From Longispora albida DSM 44784 (GTDB lineage Bacteria; Actinomycetota; Actinomycetes; Mycobacteriales; Micromonosporaceae): DNA of 64,000 nucleotides. A program made the translations under genes and the position numbers. Below the pieces are notes generated by a model. It was given only the letters and a program-made list of their open reading frames with translations, ran no database searches and was not told the DNA's origin. The number at the start of each line of letters is the position of its first letter. Positions within the stretch are counted from its first letter, which is position 1. The stretch lies in NCBI RefSeq assembly GCF_000379825.1, contig NZ_KB903815.1:90810-154809 (forward strand), read 5' to 3'. Positions 56,979 through 64,000 of this stretch are shown here, in pieces.

Positions 56979-57389
56979 GTGAGCGGCTGCGTGGAGCTGG
57001 GCGAACGGGCGTCCGTCGTGGTCGTGCCGCACCATGCCCAGGCAGCTGGGATGGCCCGCCGCCGCCTGGCCGTCGAGCTCACCGGCCGGGTCGATCCCGA
57101 GACCCTGGCCGACATCACGGCGATCGTCTCCGAGCTGGTCGGCAACGCCGTCCGCCATGCCCGGCCGCTGCCGGACGGCGGCGTGCGGGTGGCCTGGCAG
57201 CTCGGGCGGGACGAGATCGAGCTGAGGGTCACCGACGGCGGCGCCGTCGAGGTGCCGCACGTCCGCCGGGTCGGCCCCGAGTCGCTGAACGGCCGGGGGC
57301 TGGGCATCGTTGCCGCCCTCGCGGACCGCTGGGGCGTGATCCGTGACGGCCTCGGCCAGTGCGTCTGGGCGCAGCTGAGGCGGGCGTAG
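56979..57389 (+). CDS. HATPase-domain protein (RsbW/SpoIIAB-like anti-sigma kinase)
   Basis: 136 residues from GTG 56979. It consists of a single GHKL ATPase domain: DITAIVSELVGNAVRHARPL (N box), LRVTDGGAVEVPHVRR (G1-like, partly degenerate) and GRGLGIVAALADRWGV (G2). Actinomycetes carry many stand-alone proteins like this that act as anti-sigma or signalling ATPases. No anti-anti-sigma partner is adjacent, so its target is open. Confidence 0.88.
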   Translation: MSGCVELGERASVVVVPHHAQAAGMARRRLAVELTGRVDPETLADITAIVSELVGNAVRHARPLPDGGVRVAWQLGRDEIELRVTDGGAVEVPHVRRVGPESLNGRGLGIVAALADRWGVIRDGLGQCVWAQLRRA

Positions 57390-57457
57390 CGGGGCTCAGG
57401 CGGCCCCGTGAGCTGCCCGGTTGGTACAACTCGGACAGCAGGACGTACCCTCTCAGG

Positions 57458-58318
57458 GTGAGCAAGCGTGCAAAGAAGTCCGGCGAGAAGCGCCAGAAGA
57501 TCCGCGACGTCTTCGTGCCCCGGCCATTCGAGGGTCTGCCCGGCGAGGTGCAGTGGGTGGCGCTGCGGGAGCTGGTGCCCGCCGCCAGCGCCCCGCTGAA
57601 GCTCAAGCCCGAGTTCGCCGTCGAGGGCCGTGAGGTCATCCTGGCGACCGTGCTGCCGATGGCGTGGCCCGCCATGACCAAGCCCGACGGCCGGGTGTTC
57701 GTCGCGCTCCAGCGGCACGTGCAGTCCGGCGACATCAGCCGTGACATCGCCGTGGCGATCCTGCGCGGCCTCGAGACCCAGCCCGGCCAGCCCGTGTCGG
57801 TTCCCGCCCTGCCGGGTGAGGGCCCCAGGCTCCAGGACATCCTCGAAGAGGTGCCGCTGGAGGTCACGGTGCACGAAGGCTTCGAGTTCTGGCTGGATTC
57901 CGATGTGGACGACCCGGGCGTGACCGCCGGTGTCGAGCGAGCCAACGAGGCGATCTACCCGACGAAGGCGCTCGCCGCCGCCGAGGGCGCCTACTGGTGC
58001 CAGGTCGTCGAGAAGTCCCACATCCGCTGGGTGCTGGGCGGCGACGAGGACCGCGGGCTGAACGCGCTGGCCCGGCTGGCCGCCCGGCAGGAGATCCTGC
58101 TCGGCGAGGGCACGAAGTTCGCGGGCATGTTCCGCGCGCACGGCCTGCTGGTGCCGGTCTGGGACGTGCCGCTGGAGCCGCAGGCAGCCGAGTGGGAGCA
58201 GCCGCTGGCCGACTTCGTGAAGCGTTTCACGGAGGCGTACGGGTCGGATGCCGAGCTGAGCCCGGCGGAGCGCCAGGCCAAGCAGGGTCTGACCGCGCGA
58301 CAGCTCACCTTGCGATAG
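57458..58318 (+). CDS. DUF5926 family protein
   Basis: 286 residues from GTG 57458, with CTCAGG upstream. It begins MSKRAKKSGEKRQKIRDVFV, then ordered sequence with no span: PFEGLPGEVQWVALRELVPA, VFVALQRHVQSGDISRDIAV, VEKSHIRWVLGGDEDRGLNA, FRAHGLLVPVWDVPLEPQA. This pattern is the actinobacterial DUF5926 family, cytosolic and of unknown function. The N-terminal Lys/Arg stretch may bind nucleic acid. Followed by a 101-bp interval with two copies of GATAGTTCC. Confidence 0.85.
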   Translation: MSKRAKKSGEKRQKIRDVFVPRPFEGLPGEVQWVALRELVPAASAPLKLKPEFAVEGREVILATVLPMAWPAMTKPDGRVFVALQRHVQSGDISRDIAVAILRGLETQPGQPVSVPALPGEGPRLQDILEEVPLEVTVHEGFEFWLDSDVDDPGVTAGVERANEAIYPTKALAAAEGAYWCQVVEKSHIRWVLGGDEDRGLNALARLAARQEILLGEGTKFAGMFRAHGLLVPVWDVPLEPQAAEWEQPLADFVKRFTEAYGSDAELSPAERQAKQGLTARQLTLR

Positions 58319-58419
58319 TTCCACTTGAGATAGTTCCCATTCACTCACGTACCAAACCTCGCAACGTAAGGGTTGGATCACCTAACGTAGTGTCAAGTCC
58401 CGAACTGGCGAGGTGCGTG

Positions 58420-59019
58420 ATGAGTGCGGTACCGATGACTGATGCCAACCTTCCCGGCCCAGGAATGTCCCTCGGCTGGCTGGAGCGTCGTCGGGCAGTC
58501 AAGGCCGAAAGGCAGTCAGCTGCTGCCCGCCAGCGCGTGATCGACCGGATCAACCGGCTCGGCCCCGACTGGCGGGTGCTGGACGCCAGGTCCTTCGGCC
58601 TGCCCGGCAGTCTCGACTTCCTGCTGTTCGGCCCGGGCGGCATCTTCACCGTGCAGGTGAAGGCGCAGGGCCGGACGCGGGTGATGGTGGCCGGGGACGT
58701 GGTGCAGATCGACGGCAAGCGGCCGCCGTTCATCGCCTCGGCCCGGAGGGACGCGAAGCTGGCGTCCACCGCCCTGACGAAGGCCACCGGCCGGCAGATC
58801 CCGGTGATCCCCATCGTGGTGTTCGTCGGCTCTGGCCAGCTGTCGATGCAGGGTCTGCCGAAGGGCTGCCTGATCGCGCACTACCGCGAGATCGACCGGA
58901 TCCTGCTCTCCCGGGGCAGCTTCCTCTCGTCACGCTCCGTCGACACCCTGTACGAGGTGGCTGCCCGGCCCTCCACCTGGGCGCCACCCGCTGACGCACC
59001 CACCCTGAAGGCCGCGTAA
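58420..59019 (+). CDS. NERD domain protein
   Basis: 199 residues from ATG 58420, with GGCGAGG upstream; GTG 58417 is equally possible. The N-terminal helix (WLERRRAVKAERQSAAARQR) leads to a NERD domain with LGPDWRVLDARSFGLPGSLD, FLLFGPGGIFTVQVKAQGRT and IPIVVFVGSGQLSMQGL. NERD is a nuclease-related fold (Asp and the E/Q-x-K motif, here QVK) found in DNA-processing proteins. No other domain is attached. The 3' end has a bidirectional terminator. Confidence 0.9.
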   Translation: MSAVPMTDANLPGPGMSLGWLERRRAVKAERQSAAARQRVIDRINRLGPDWRVLDARSFGLPGSLDFLLFGPGGIFTVQVKAQGRTRVMVAGDVVQIDGKRPPFIASARRDAKLASTALTKATGRQIPVIPIVVFVGSGQLSMQGLPKGCLIAHYREIDRILLSRGSFLSSRSVDTLYEVAARPSTWAPPADAPTLKAA

Positions 59020-59053
59020 GGCAAGGCTGCGCGCCTGCTCACCGCACCACCCA

Positions 59054-59091
59054 AGGCAGCAAACCCTTTCGTTGTACCGGGTTTGCTGCCT
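59054..59091. terminator. bidirectional terminator hairpin
   Basis: AGGCAGCAAACCC (59054-59066) pairs perfectly with GGGTTTGCTGCCT (59079-59091), 13 bp, loop TTTCGTTGTACC. Between the convergent NERD and GDT1 genes. Confidence 0.85.
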
Positions 59092-59101
59092 GCCTCTTTC
59101 T

Positions 59102-59698
59102 CTACAGCGCCTTGACCAGCTCGTAGACGGCGAAGAGCGCGAAGCCGGCGAAGAGCACGGCAGCCCCCCGCTGGATCCACTTGAGAGGGACGTAGCGGAG
59201 CACGGCGCGCCCGAGCAGTACGGCGACGGTCGCGACCCCGACGAGCGCCAGGAACGCGCCGAGGAAAACCGAGAACGGTGACTGGTACTTGGCGGCCAGC
59301 CCGGCCGTGGCCAGCTGCGAGGCGTCGCCCCACTCGGCGGCGAAGAGCACGCCGAAACTCGTGAGCACGATCCGCCACCAGGGCGCCTCGACGTGCCCGC
59401 CGTTCTCTGCCTCGTCCTCCTTCTGCATGCTCTCCCGGAACAGCAGGAACGAGCCCAGGCCGAAGAGCAGCGCGACGACGGCGAGCACGACAGCCGCAGG
59501 CAGCAGCGTGAGTACGGAGCCGGCGGTGACCGCGATGGCGCACTGCACGGCGAAGGCCGCCGACACGCCGGCCAGCACGGGGCCCGGCCGGTACCGGCTG
59601 GACAGCACGAGCGTGGCCATCAGGGTCTTGTCGGGCAGCTCGACCAGGAAGATCAGGCCAAACGTCGCCAGTAGTGCTGCATACTCCACGGCCATCAC
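59102..59698 (-). CDS. TMEM165/GDT1 family cation transporter
   Basis: 198 residues from ATG 59698 (MMAVEYAALLATFGLIFLVE). Six spans in two halves, each starting with the acidic motif of the UPF0016 family: FLVELPDKTLMATL and FAAEWGDASQLATAG. A charged loop (RESMQKEDEAENGGHVEAPW) joins them. Bacterial members export Mn2+ (MneA). The second motif has Ala where Lys/Arg is often found. Confidence 0.92.
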   Translation of the reverse strand: MMAVEYAALLATFGLIFLVELPDKTLMATLVLSSRYRPGPVLAGVSAAFAVQCAIAVTAGSVLTLLPAAVVLAVVALLFGLGSFLLFRESMQKEDEAENGGHVEAPWWRIVLTSFGVLFAAEWGDASQLATAGLAAKYQSPFSVFLGAFLALVGVATVAVLLGRAVLRYVPLKWIQRGAAVLFAGFALFAVYELVKAL

Positions 59699-59787
59699 CC
59701 TAAGTGAGGAACCAGCCCAGCCGGTGCGATCGGGGTCACCGAGCGGCGGTCGCCACTGTACGGCCGTGAATCTGTACGCTTCGTTGC

Positions 59788-60201
59788 GTGCTGGACCTTG
59801 ATCTCTTCCCGGGTGAATACGCCATCTGCCGCCTGCCCGCCGGTTCCGGTGTGCCGCAGCCCCTCGTCGACGCTGCCGCCTCCGGCAAGCCGGGCCAGGC
59901 GGTGTCGGTGACGTGGACGCCGTACGAGACGAGTGTCATGTGCCCGGCCGAGCTGGCCCCGGCAGAGGCGACCGTCGAGCCCGGCTGGCGCTGCTTCCGG
60001 GTGGTCGGCCCGGTGAACCTGACGCTGACCGGCATCGTGGCAGCCTTCTCCGTCCCGCTGGCCGAGGCCCGGGTCAACATCTTCTGCTTCTCGACCTACG
60101 ACACCGACTACCTCCTGGTGAACTCGGTGCGCCTGGGCGAGGCCATCGCCGCCCTCTCGGAGGCCGGCCACCGCCTGTCGGGCGACCTGCCGTCGGAGTG
60201 A
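59788..60201 (+). CDS. ACT domain protein
   Basis: 137 residues from GTG 59788 (MLDLDLFPGEYAICRLPAGS). Two ACT-like halves: TVEPGWRCFRVVGPVNLTLT and GIVAAFSVPLAEARVNIFCF ... STYDTDYLLVNSVRLGEAI. Stand-alone ACT pairs of this type (CASTOR-like) bind amino acids. It precedes the prephenate dehydratase gene, whose own C-terminal ACT domain binds phenylalanine, so a link to amino-acid control is possible but unproven. Confidence 0.9.
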   Translation: MLDLDLFPGEYAICRLPAGSGVPQPLVDAAASGKPGQAVSVTWTPYETSVMCPAELAPAEATVEPGWRCFRVVGPVNLTLTGIVAAFSVPLAEARVNIFCFSTYDTDYLLVNSVRLGEAIAALSEAGHRLSGDLPSE

Positions 60202-60203
60202 CC

Positions 60204-60245
60204 GTGGGACCCCTCATGCTGCTATGGCGACATGAGGGGTCCCAC
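60204..60245. repeat. GTGGGACCCCT-type palindrome, copy 3
   Basis: GTGGGACCCCTCATG (60204-60218) pairs with CATGAGGGGTCCCAC (60231-60245); the centre CTGCTATGGCGA keeps the GCTAT core. It starts two bases after the ACT gene stop and ends 33 bp before the pheA start. Confidence 0.75.
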
Positions 60246-60277
60246 GATCTCGGGTGGGCAGGGCGCAGAATGGGGCC

Positions 60278-61087
60278 GTGAAGTACGCATACCTGGGACC
60301 TGCCGGAACGTTCACCGAGGCGGCTCTGAGGACCTTTGCCGGTGACGGTGACGAGCTGGTGCCCTGCCGGAGTGTGCCGGAGGCGCTGGAGGTCGTCCGG
60401 CTCGGTACGGCGGACGCCGCGCTGGTGCCAGTGGAGAACTCGGTCGGCGGCGGCGTCGACGTGACGCTCGACGAGCTGGTGGCCGGCAGCCCGCTGGAGA
60501 TCATCCGCGAGGTGCTGATCCCGGTCACGTTCGTCTTCGTCGGCGACGAGGCTCCCGACCGGGTCGGCGCGCACCCGCAGGCGAGCGCGCAGTGCCGCCG
60601 CTGGCTGGCCAAGCACCACCCGGACGCCGTTGTCGTGGACATGCTCTCGAACGCCGCCGCGGCGCTGTCCGTCCGAAGTGGAGAGATCCCGGCGGCGATC
60701 ACGTCACCGATCGCGGCACAGCAGCTCGGGCTGACACCGGTGCACTCCGACATCGGGGACCAGGCGGCCACGACGCGGTTCGTGCTCGTCGCGCCGCCGG
60801 GTACCGGGCCGGGGGCCACGGGGAACGATCTGACGACGCTGGCCGTCTACATCGCGCACGACCAGGTGGGCGCGCTGCTCCAGGTGCTCACGGAGCTGGC
60901 CAGCCGTGGCGTGAACCTGACCAGGATCGAGTCGCGGCCGACGGGTGAGGCGCTGGGCCGGTACGTCTTCTTCCTGGACTGCGAGGGGCACATCAGTGAC
61001 CGGCCAATCGCCGAGGCCTTCGGCGCGCTGGAACGGTTCTGTGCCAAGGTGACGTTCCTCGGCAGCTACGTGAGTGGGGGAAGATAG
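60278..61087 (+). CDS. pheA: prephenate dehydratase
   Basis: 269 residues from GTG 60278 (MKYAYLGPAGTFTEAALRTF); an in-frame GTG at 60254 would add 8 unlikely residues. Catalytic domain: GPAGTF, VPVENSVGGGVDVTLDEL, SNAAAALSV and DQAATTRFVLV (TRF motif). C-terminal ACT domain: VGALLQVLTELASRGVNLTR and IESRPTG (ESRP phenylalanine site). It converts prephenate to phenylpyruvate, with feedback inhibition by phenylalanine. The metallopeptidase gene follows 4 bp later. Confidence 0.95.
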   Translation: MKYAYLGPAGTFTEAALRTFAGDGDELVPCRSVPEALEVVRLGTADAALVPVENSVGGGVDVTLDELVAGSPLEIIREVLIPVTFVFVGDEAPDRVGAHPQASAQCRRWLAKHHPDAVVVDMLSNAAAALSVRSGEIPAAITSPIAAQQLGLTPVHSDIGDQAATTRFVLVAPPGTGPGATGNDLTTLAVYIAHDQVGALLQVLTELASRGVNLTRIESRPTGEALGRYVFFLDCEGHISDRPIAEAFGALERFCAKVTFLGSYVSGGR

Positions 61088-61091
61088 GCAC

Positions 61092-61445
61092 GTGCCTGTC
61101 GAGATGAGCCGGGAACGGTTCGAGGAGCTGGTCGGTGACGCGCTGGACGCGGTGCCCGCCGAGCTCCTCAAGCTGATGAGCAACGTCGTCGTGCTGGTCG
61201 AGGACTCCGCCCCGCCCGAGGACCCGGAGCTGCTGGGCCTCTACGAGGGCCATGCGCTGACCGAGCGCGGCTGGGACTACTCCGGCGTGCTCCCCGACAC
61301 CATCACGATCTACCGGCTGCCGACGCTGGCGATCTGTGAGTCCGAAGAGGACGTTGTCGAGGAAGTCTCGATCACCGTCGTGCACGAGATAGCCCACCAT
61401 TTCGGGATTGACGACGAGCATCTGCACGAGTTGGGCTGGGGGTAA
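61092..61445 (+). CDS. small zincin-like metallopeptidase family protein
   Basis: 117 residues from GTG 61092; ATG 61104 (MSRERFEELVGDALDAVPAE) is an alternative. The C-terminal VHEIAHHFGIDDEHLHELGW carries HExxH followed by more His and Glu, the motif of the DUF1025/metallopeptidase group in actinobacteria. Other conserved parts: PEDPELLGLYEGHALTERGW and LPDTITIYRLPTLAICESEE. It binds one zinc and may be a protease; its target is unknown. Often near pheA/serS in actinomycetes. Confidence 0.9.
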   Translation: MPVEMSRERFEELVGDALDAVPAELLKLMSNVVVLVEDSAPPEDPELLGLYEGHALTERGWDYSGVLPDTITIYRLPTLAICESEEDVVEEVSITVVHEIAHHFGIDDEHLHELGWG

Positions 61446-61496
61446 AGGGCCGAACGGCTGTTGTGTTGGAGTCATCGCTCAGCGTCAATTAGACGT

Positions 61497-61886
61497 ATGT
61501 GGCGTGTGGGGCTCCTGTTGGTCGCCATCGGCAGTGTCGCCGAGCTTGCGGGCCTCCTGCTGCCCTGGGGACGGGACATGTCCCTGGCGACCCTGCTGAC
61601 CTGGCCGGCCGAGGAGGCTGGCCGGGTACCCCTCGGCCTGGTCGGCGCGGTTGGCACGCTCTGCGCCGCGCTGTGGGTGCTCAGCGGACGCGGGAGCATG
61701 CCGCTGCGGCGGATGCTGGTGGGCTGCACTGGCACGGTACAACTGAGTGGTTTATTTGCGGTTTTGACCTGGCCTGATGCGCCTGGTGCCTGGACGTTCA
61801 CCGCTGGGGCGGTCTGTGTGCTCGTTGGCGGGCTGTCCGCATATCGGCACGGTATCCCCAGTGCGGCTGGCAGAGCGGCCCGATAA
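61497..61886 (+). CDS. hypothetical four-span membrane protein
   Basis: 129 residues from ATG 61497 ([20 protein letters not shown]). Four hydrophobic spans (about 1-22, 40-62, 74-95 and 98-118) with a Trp-rich loop and a basic C-terminus. No family recognised. It sits between the metallopeptidase and serS on the same strand. Its frame has lower G/C at third positions near 61740-61770 than its neighbours. Confidence 0.65.
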   Translation: MWRVGLLLVAIGSVAELAGLLLPWGRDMSLATLLTWPAEEAGRVPLGLVGAVGTLCAALWVLSGRGSMPLRRMLVGCTGTVQLSGLFAVLTWPDAPGAWTFTAGAVCVLVGGLSAYRHGIPSAAGRAAR

Positions 61887-61897
61887 ACTCGGGCAGC

Positions 61898-63142
61898 ATG
61901 ATTGACCTGCGCCTGTTGCGCGATAACCCGGATATTGTCCGCGCGAGCCAGCGACTCCGTGGTGAGTCGGAAACGGCTGTTGACACCCTGCTCGCCGCCG
62001 ACGAGTCCCGCCGCAAGGCCGTCGCGCACTTCGAGGGGCTGCGGGCCGAGCAGAAGACGCTCGGCAAGCAGGTAGCACAGGCCAAGGGCGAGGAGAAGAC
62101 CGCGCTGCTGGCCCGGACCAAGGGCCTCTCGGCCGAGGTCAAGGAGGCCGACGCGGCCGTCACCGCCGCAGAGGAAGCCATGCGCGCCGCGCACCTGGCT
62201 GTGCCGAATGTCGTGGATGCCGCGCCTCCGGGTGGGGAAGACGACTATCTGGTACTCAAGGAGATCGGCGAGCTGGCCGCGGCCGGCCGCGACCACCTCG
62301 AACTGGCCGAGCTGCACCGCGCCATCGACATGGAACGGGGCGCGAAGGTCTCGGGCTCGCGGTTCTACTTCCTGACCGGCGTCGGCGCGCTCATGCAGCT
62401 CGCGCTGCTCCAGCTGGGCATGGCGCAGGCCGTGCAGTACGGCTTCACCGCCATGATCACGCCCAGCCTGGTCAAGCCCGAGTCGATGGAGGGCACCGGC
62501 TACCTCGGCTCGCACGCCAGCGAGGTCTACCACCTGCCGGCCGACGACCTCTACCTGATTGGCACGAGCGAGGTGGCCCTCGCCGCGTACCACAAGGACG
62601 AGATCCTCGACCTGGCCGAGCCGAAGCGCTACGCGGGCTGGTCGTCGTGCTACCGGCGCGAGGCCGGCAGCTACGGCAAGGACACCCGGGGCATCATCCG
62701 GGTCCACCAGTTCGACAAGGTGGAGATGTTCTCGTTCTGCCACCCCGACCAGGCGATCGAGGAGCACCAGCGGATGCTCGCCTGGGAGGAGGAGCTGCTC
62801 GGCAAGCTCGAACTCGCCTACCGCGTGATCGACGTCGCTGCCGGTGACCTCGGGTCGAGCGCCACCCGGAAGTTCGACTGCGAGGCGTGGGTGCCTTCGC
62901 AGCAGCAGTACCGCGAGGTCACCTCGACGTCGAACTGCACGACCTTCCAGGCCCGCCGGCTCAACATCCGGTACCGGGACGCCGAGGCGAAGACCGCGCC
63001 GGTCGCCACGCTCAACGGCACCCTGGCCACCACCCGGATGCTCGTGCCGATCCTCGAGCAGCACCAGCAGCCCGACGGCTCGATCCGCGTGCCGAAGGCC
63101 CTCCAGCCCTTCCTGGGCAAGGAAGTTCTCGAGGTGGCATGA
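61898..63142 (+). CDS. serS: seryl-tRNA synthetase
   Basis: 414 residues from ATG 61898 ([20 protein letters not shown]). The N-terminal coiled-coil arm (about 30-105) binds the long variable arm of tRNA-Ser. Class II motifs: motif 1 around [34 protein letters not shown], motif 2 [35 protein letters not shown], and motif 3 [20 protein letters not shown]. The stop overlaps the HAD gene start (ATGA). All motifs are intact. Confidence 0.97.
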   Translation: MIDLRLLRDNPDIVRASQRLRGESETAVDTLLAADESRRKAVAHFEGLRAEQKTLGKQVAQAKGEEKTALLARTKGLSAEVKEADAAVTAAEEAMRAAHLAVPNVVDAAPPGGEDDYLVLKEIGELAAAGRDHLELAELHRAIDMERGAKVSGSRFYFLTGVGALMQLALLQLGMAQAVQYGFTAMITPSLVKPESMEGTGYLGSHASEVYHLPADDLYLIGTSEVALAAYHKDEILDLAEPKRYAGWSSCYRREAGSYGKDTRGIIRVHQFDKVEMFSFCHPDQAIEEHQRMLAWEEELLGKLELAYRVIDVAAGDLGSSATRKFDCEAWVPSQQQYREVTSTSNCTTFQARRLNIRYRDAEAKTAPVATLNGTLATTRMLVPILEQHQQPDGSIRVPKALQPFLGKEVLEVA

Positions 63143-63954
63143 CACCGCGGCTGGTAGCGCTCGACCTCGACGGCACGGTGGTCCCCTACGCCCAGGACTT
63201 CGCCGTGCCGTCGGAGCGGGTGCGCAAGGCCATCGCCCGCGCGATCGACGGCGGCGCTGTCGTCACGGTCGCGACGGGCCGGGCCGTGTGGAACGCGCTG
63301 CCGACCGCGCGTGCCCTGGGGCTGGCCGGCATCGAGCTGGTCTGCTCCAACGGCGCGGTCGGCTACGACCTCGACACCGCCTCGGTGATCTTCCGGACGG
63401 TGTTCGACCCGGGACACGCCGCGCGGGTGCTGGCCGAGGCCGTGCCGGACGCCGGGTTCGCCGTCGAGTACGAGACGCAGGGTTACCTGTACACCTCGTC
63501 CTTCGTGCAGGAGTACCCGGTCGGTTTCCTGACCGAGGTCACGCTGGAGGAGATGACCGCGACGCCGACGAGCCGGATGATCTGCCGGCTGGCCGGGGAC
63601 GCCGGTGGTTCACTGGCGGGCATGGCTGGCCGGCGCGCGGAGGCCGCGAGGGTCGCCGGGCTGCTGAGCGAGGCCGAGTACGGGATCGAGCTGGGCTACT
63701 CCGGCTGGATCGACGTGACAGCGCCCGGGGTCTCGAAGGCCTCCGGGCTGGCCACGCTGGCCGGTCGGCTGGGGATCGCGGCGAGCGAGTGTGCCGTGAT
63801 CGGCGACGGCAGCAACGACCTGCCGATGTTCGCGTGGGCCGGGCATTCCGTGGCGATGGGCCAGGCCACCGAGACCGTGAAGGCCGCGGCGCACGAGGTC
63901 ACGGGGACCGTGGCCGAGGACGGGGTCGCGATGGCGCTGGAACGCTGGTTCTAG
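63139..63954 (+). CDS. HAD superfamily hydrolase (Cof type)
   Basis: 271 residues from ATG 63139 ([20 protein letters not shown]), overlapping the serS stop. Motif I DLDGT (nucleophile Asp and general acid Asp), motif II VATGR, Cof-type cap (about 85-190), Lys in [16 protein letters not shown], and motif [22 protein letters not shown]. Cof phosphatases act on sugar phosphates or flavin/PLP-type phosphates. It converges on a second HAD gene; the stop codons share the bases CTAG. Confidence 0.94.
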   Translation: MTPRLVALDLDGTVVPYAQDFAVPSERVRKAIARAIDGGAVVTVATGRAVWNALPTARALGLAGIELVCSNGAVGYDLDTASVIFRTVFDPGHAARVLAEAVPDAGFAVEYETQGYLYTSSFVQEYPVGFLTEVTLEEMTATPTSRMICRLAGDAGGSLAGMAGRRAEAARVAGLLSEAEYGIELGYSGWIDVTAPGVSKASGLATLAGRLGIAASECAVIGDGSNDLPMFAWAGHSVAMGQATETVKAAAHEVTGTVAEDGVAMALERWF

Positions 63955-64000
63955 AGGAAGCGCTGCTCCAGGTAGCTGGCCACGCCGTCGGCGTCGTTGC
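63951..64000 (-). CDS. HAD-family hydrolase, C-terminus (cut by window edge)
   Basis: The minus strand enters at the right edge and stops at 63951. The visible residues are [15 protein letters not shown], the usual end of Cof-type HAD phosphatases (N-D/E-x-D-G-V-A-x-x-L-E). Only 15 residues are seen, so this rests on a short match and on the common pairing of two HAD genes after serS. Confidence 0.6.
   Translation of the reverse strand, partial: NDADGVASYLEQRFL

Noticed and set aside
58310-58345. Direct repeat GATAGTTCC after the DUF5926 gene as an operator
   Set aside because: Two short copies, one of them overlapping the stop codon of the gene; no dyad and no promoter around them.

Overview
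The window is very GC-rich DNA with strong third-position G/C bias, GTG/TTG starts, ATGA/GTGA stop-start overlaps and the fhaA-fhaB-pstP-rodA-pbpA-pknA-pknB / trpG / sortase E / DUF881 / crgA block. That block marks a filamentous-type actinomycete chromosome. A member of the Micromonosporaceae or a near relative is the best guess, but the family is inferred and not proven. In mycobacteria the same block lies close to oriC; no dnaA or full oriC is visible here.

Layout. 0-1.9 kb: the N-terminus of adenosine deaminase at the edge, a probable relaxase C-terminal remnant, a 55-aa ORF and tRNA-Leu(CAG). 2-13.8 kb: the Ser/Thr phospho-signalling and wall-elongation operon on the plus strand, facing a minus-strand operon of DUF881, sortase E, a small membrane protein and a TrpG/PabA-type amidotransferase; crgA is divergent. 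13.8-21.1 kb: housekeeping and membrane genes (PH-domain protein, rhomboid, cyclophilin, CorA, aminotransferase, CBS protein) separated by strong hairpins. 21.1-37.6 kb: a surface-glycan region: a sugar/polyol nucleotidyltransferase, a CDP-alcohol phosphotransferase, a flippase-like protein, a secreted PIG-L/beta-propeller protein, a Wzy-like protein, a secreted lectin, a GT4 glycosyltransferase, DUF2142, an undecaprenyl-phosphate sugar transferase, and rmlD/rmlB divergent from rmlA/rmlC. 37.7-51.1 kb: an Excalibur protein, a 39-aa peptide gene with a palindromic promoter, two sodium:solute symporter modules, one of them with a LytS/LytTR two-component system, a RIO-type kinase, an FHA protein and an ABC exporter. 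51.2-55.8 kb: four consecutive LytR-CpsA-Psr ligases. 55.9-64 kb: rhodanese, 2H phosphoesterase, HATPase, DUF5926, NERD, GDT1, ACT, prephenate dehydratase, a small metallopeptidase, seryl-tRNA synthetase and two HAD phosphatases.

Together the genes mainly build and control the cell envelope. The kinases, phosphatase and FHA proteins would control RodA/PbpA peptidoglycan synthesis; the glycan region would make dTDP-rhamnose and lipid-linked glycans; the LCP enzymes would attach glycans to the wall; sortase E would anchor proteins.

The most unusual content is non-coding. Two intergenic elements of about 130-150 nt lie directly after crgA and after the sugar transferase gene. They share an outer stem, a middle stem and an AACACCG loop, but carry completely different, internally complementary 21-nt arms. 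A second family of GTGGGACCCCT palindromes occurs three times. Other curiosities are a 17-bp tandem repeat that places two six-codon mini-ORFs between a histidine kinase and its response regulator, and a 39-aa gene whose promoter sits in a 40-bp palindrome.
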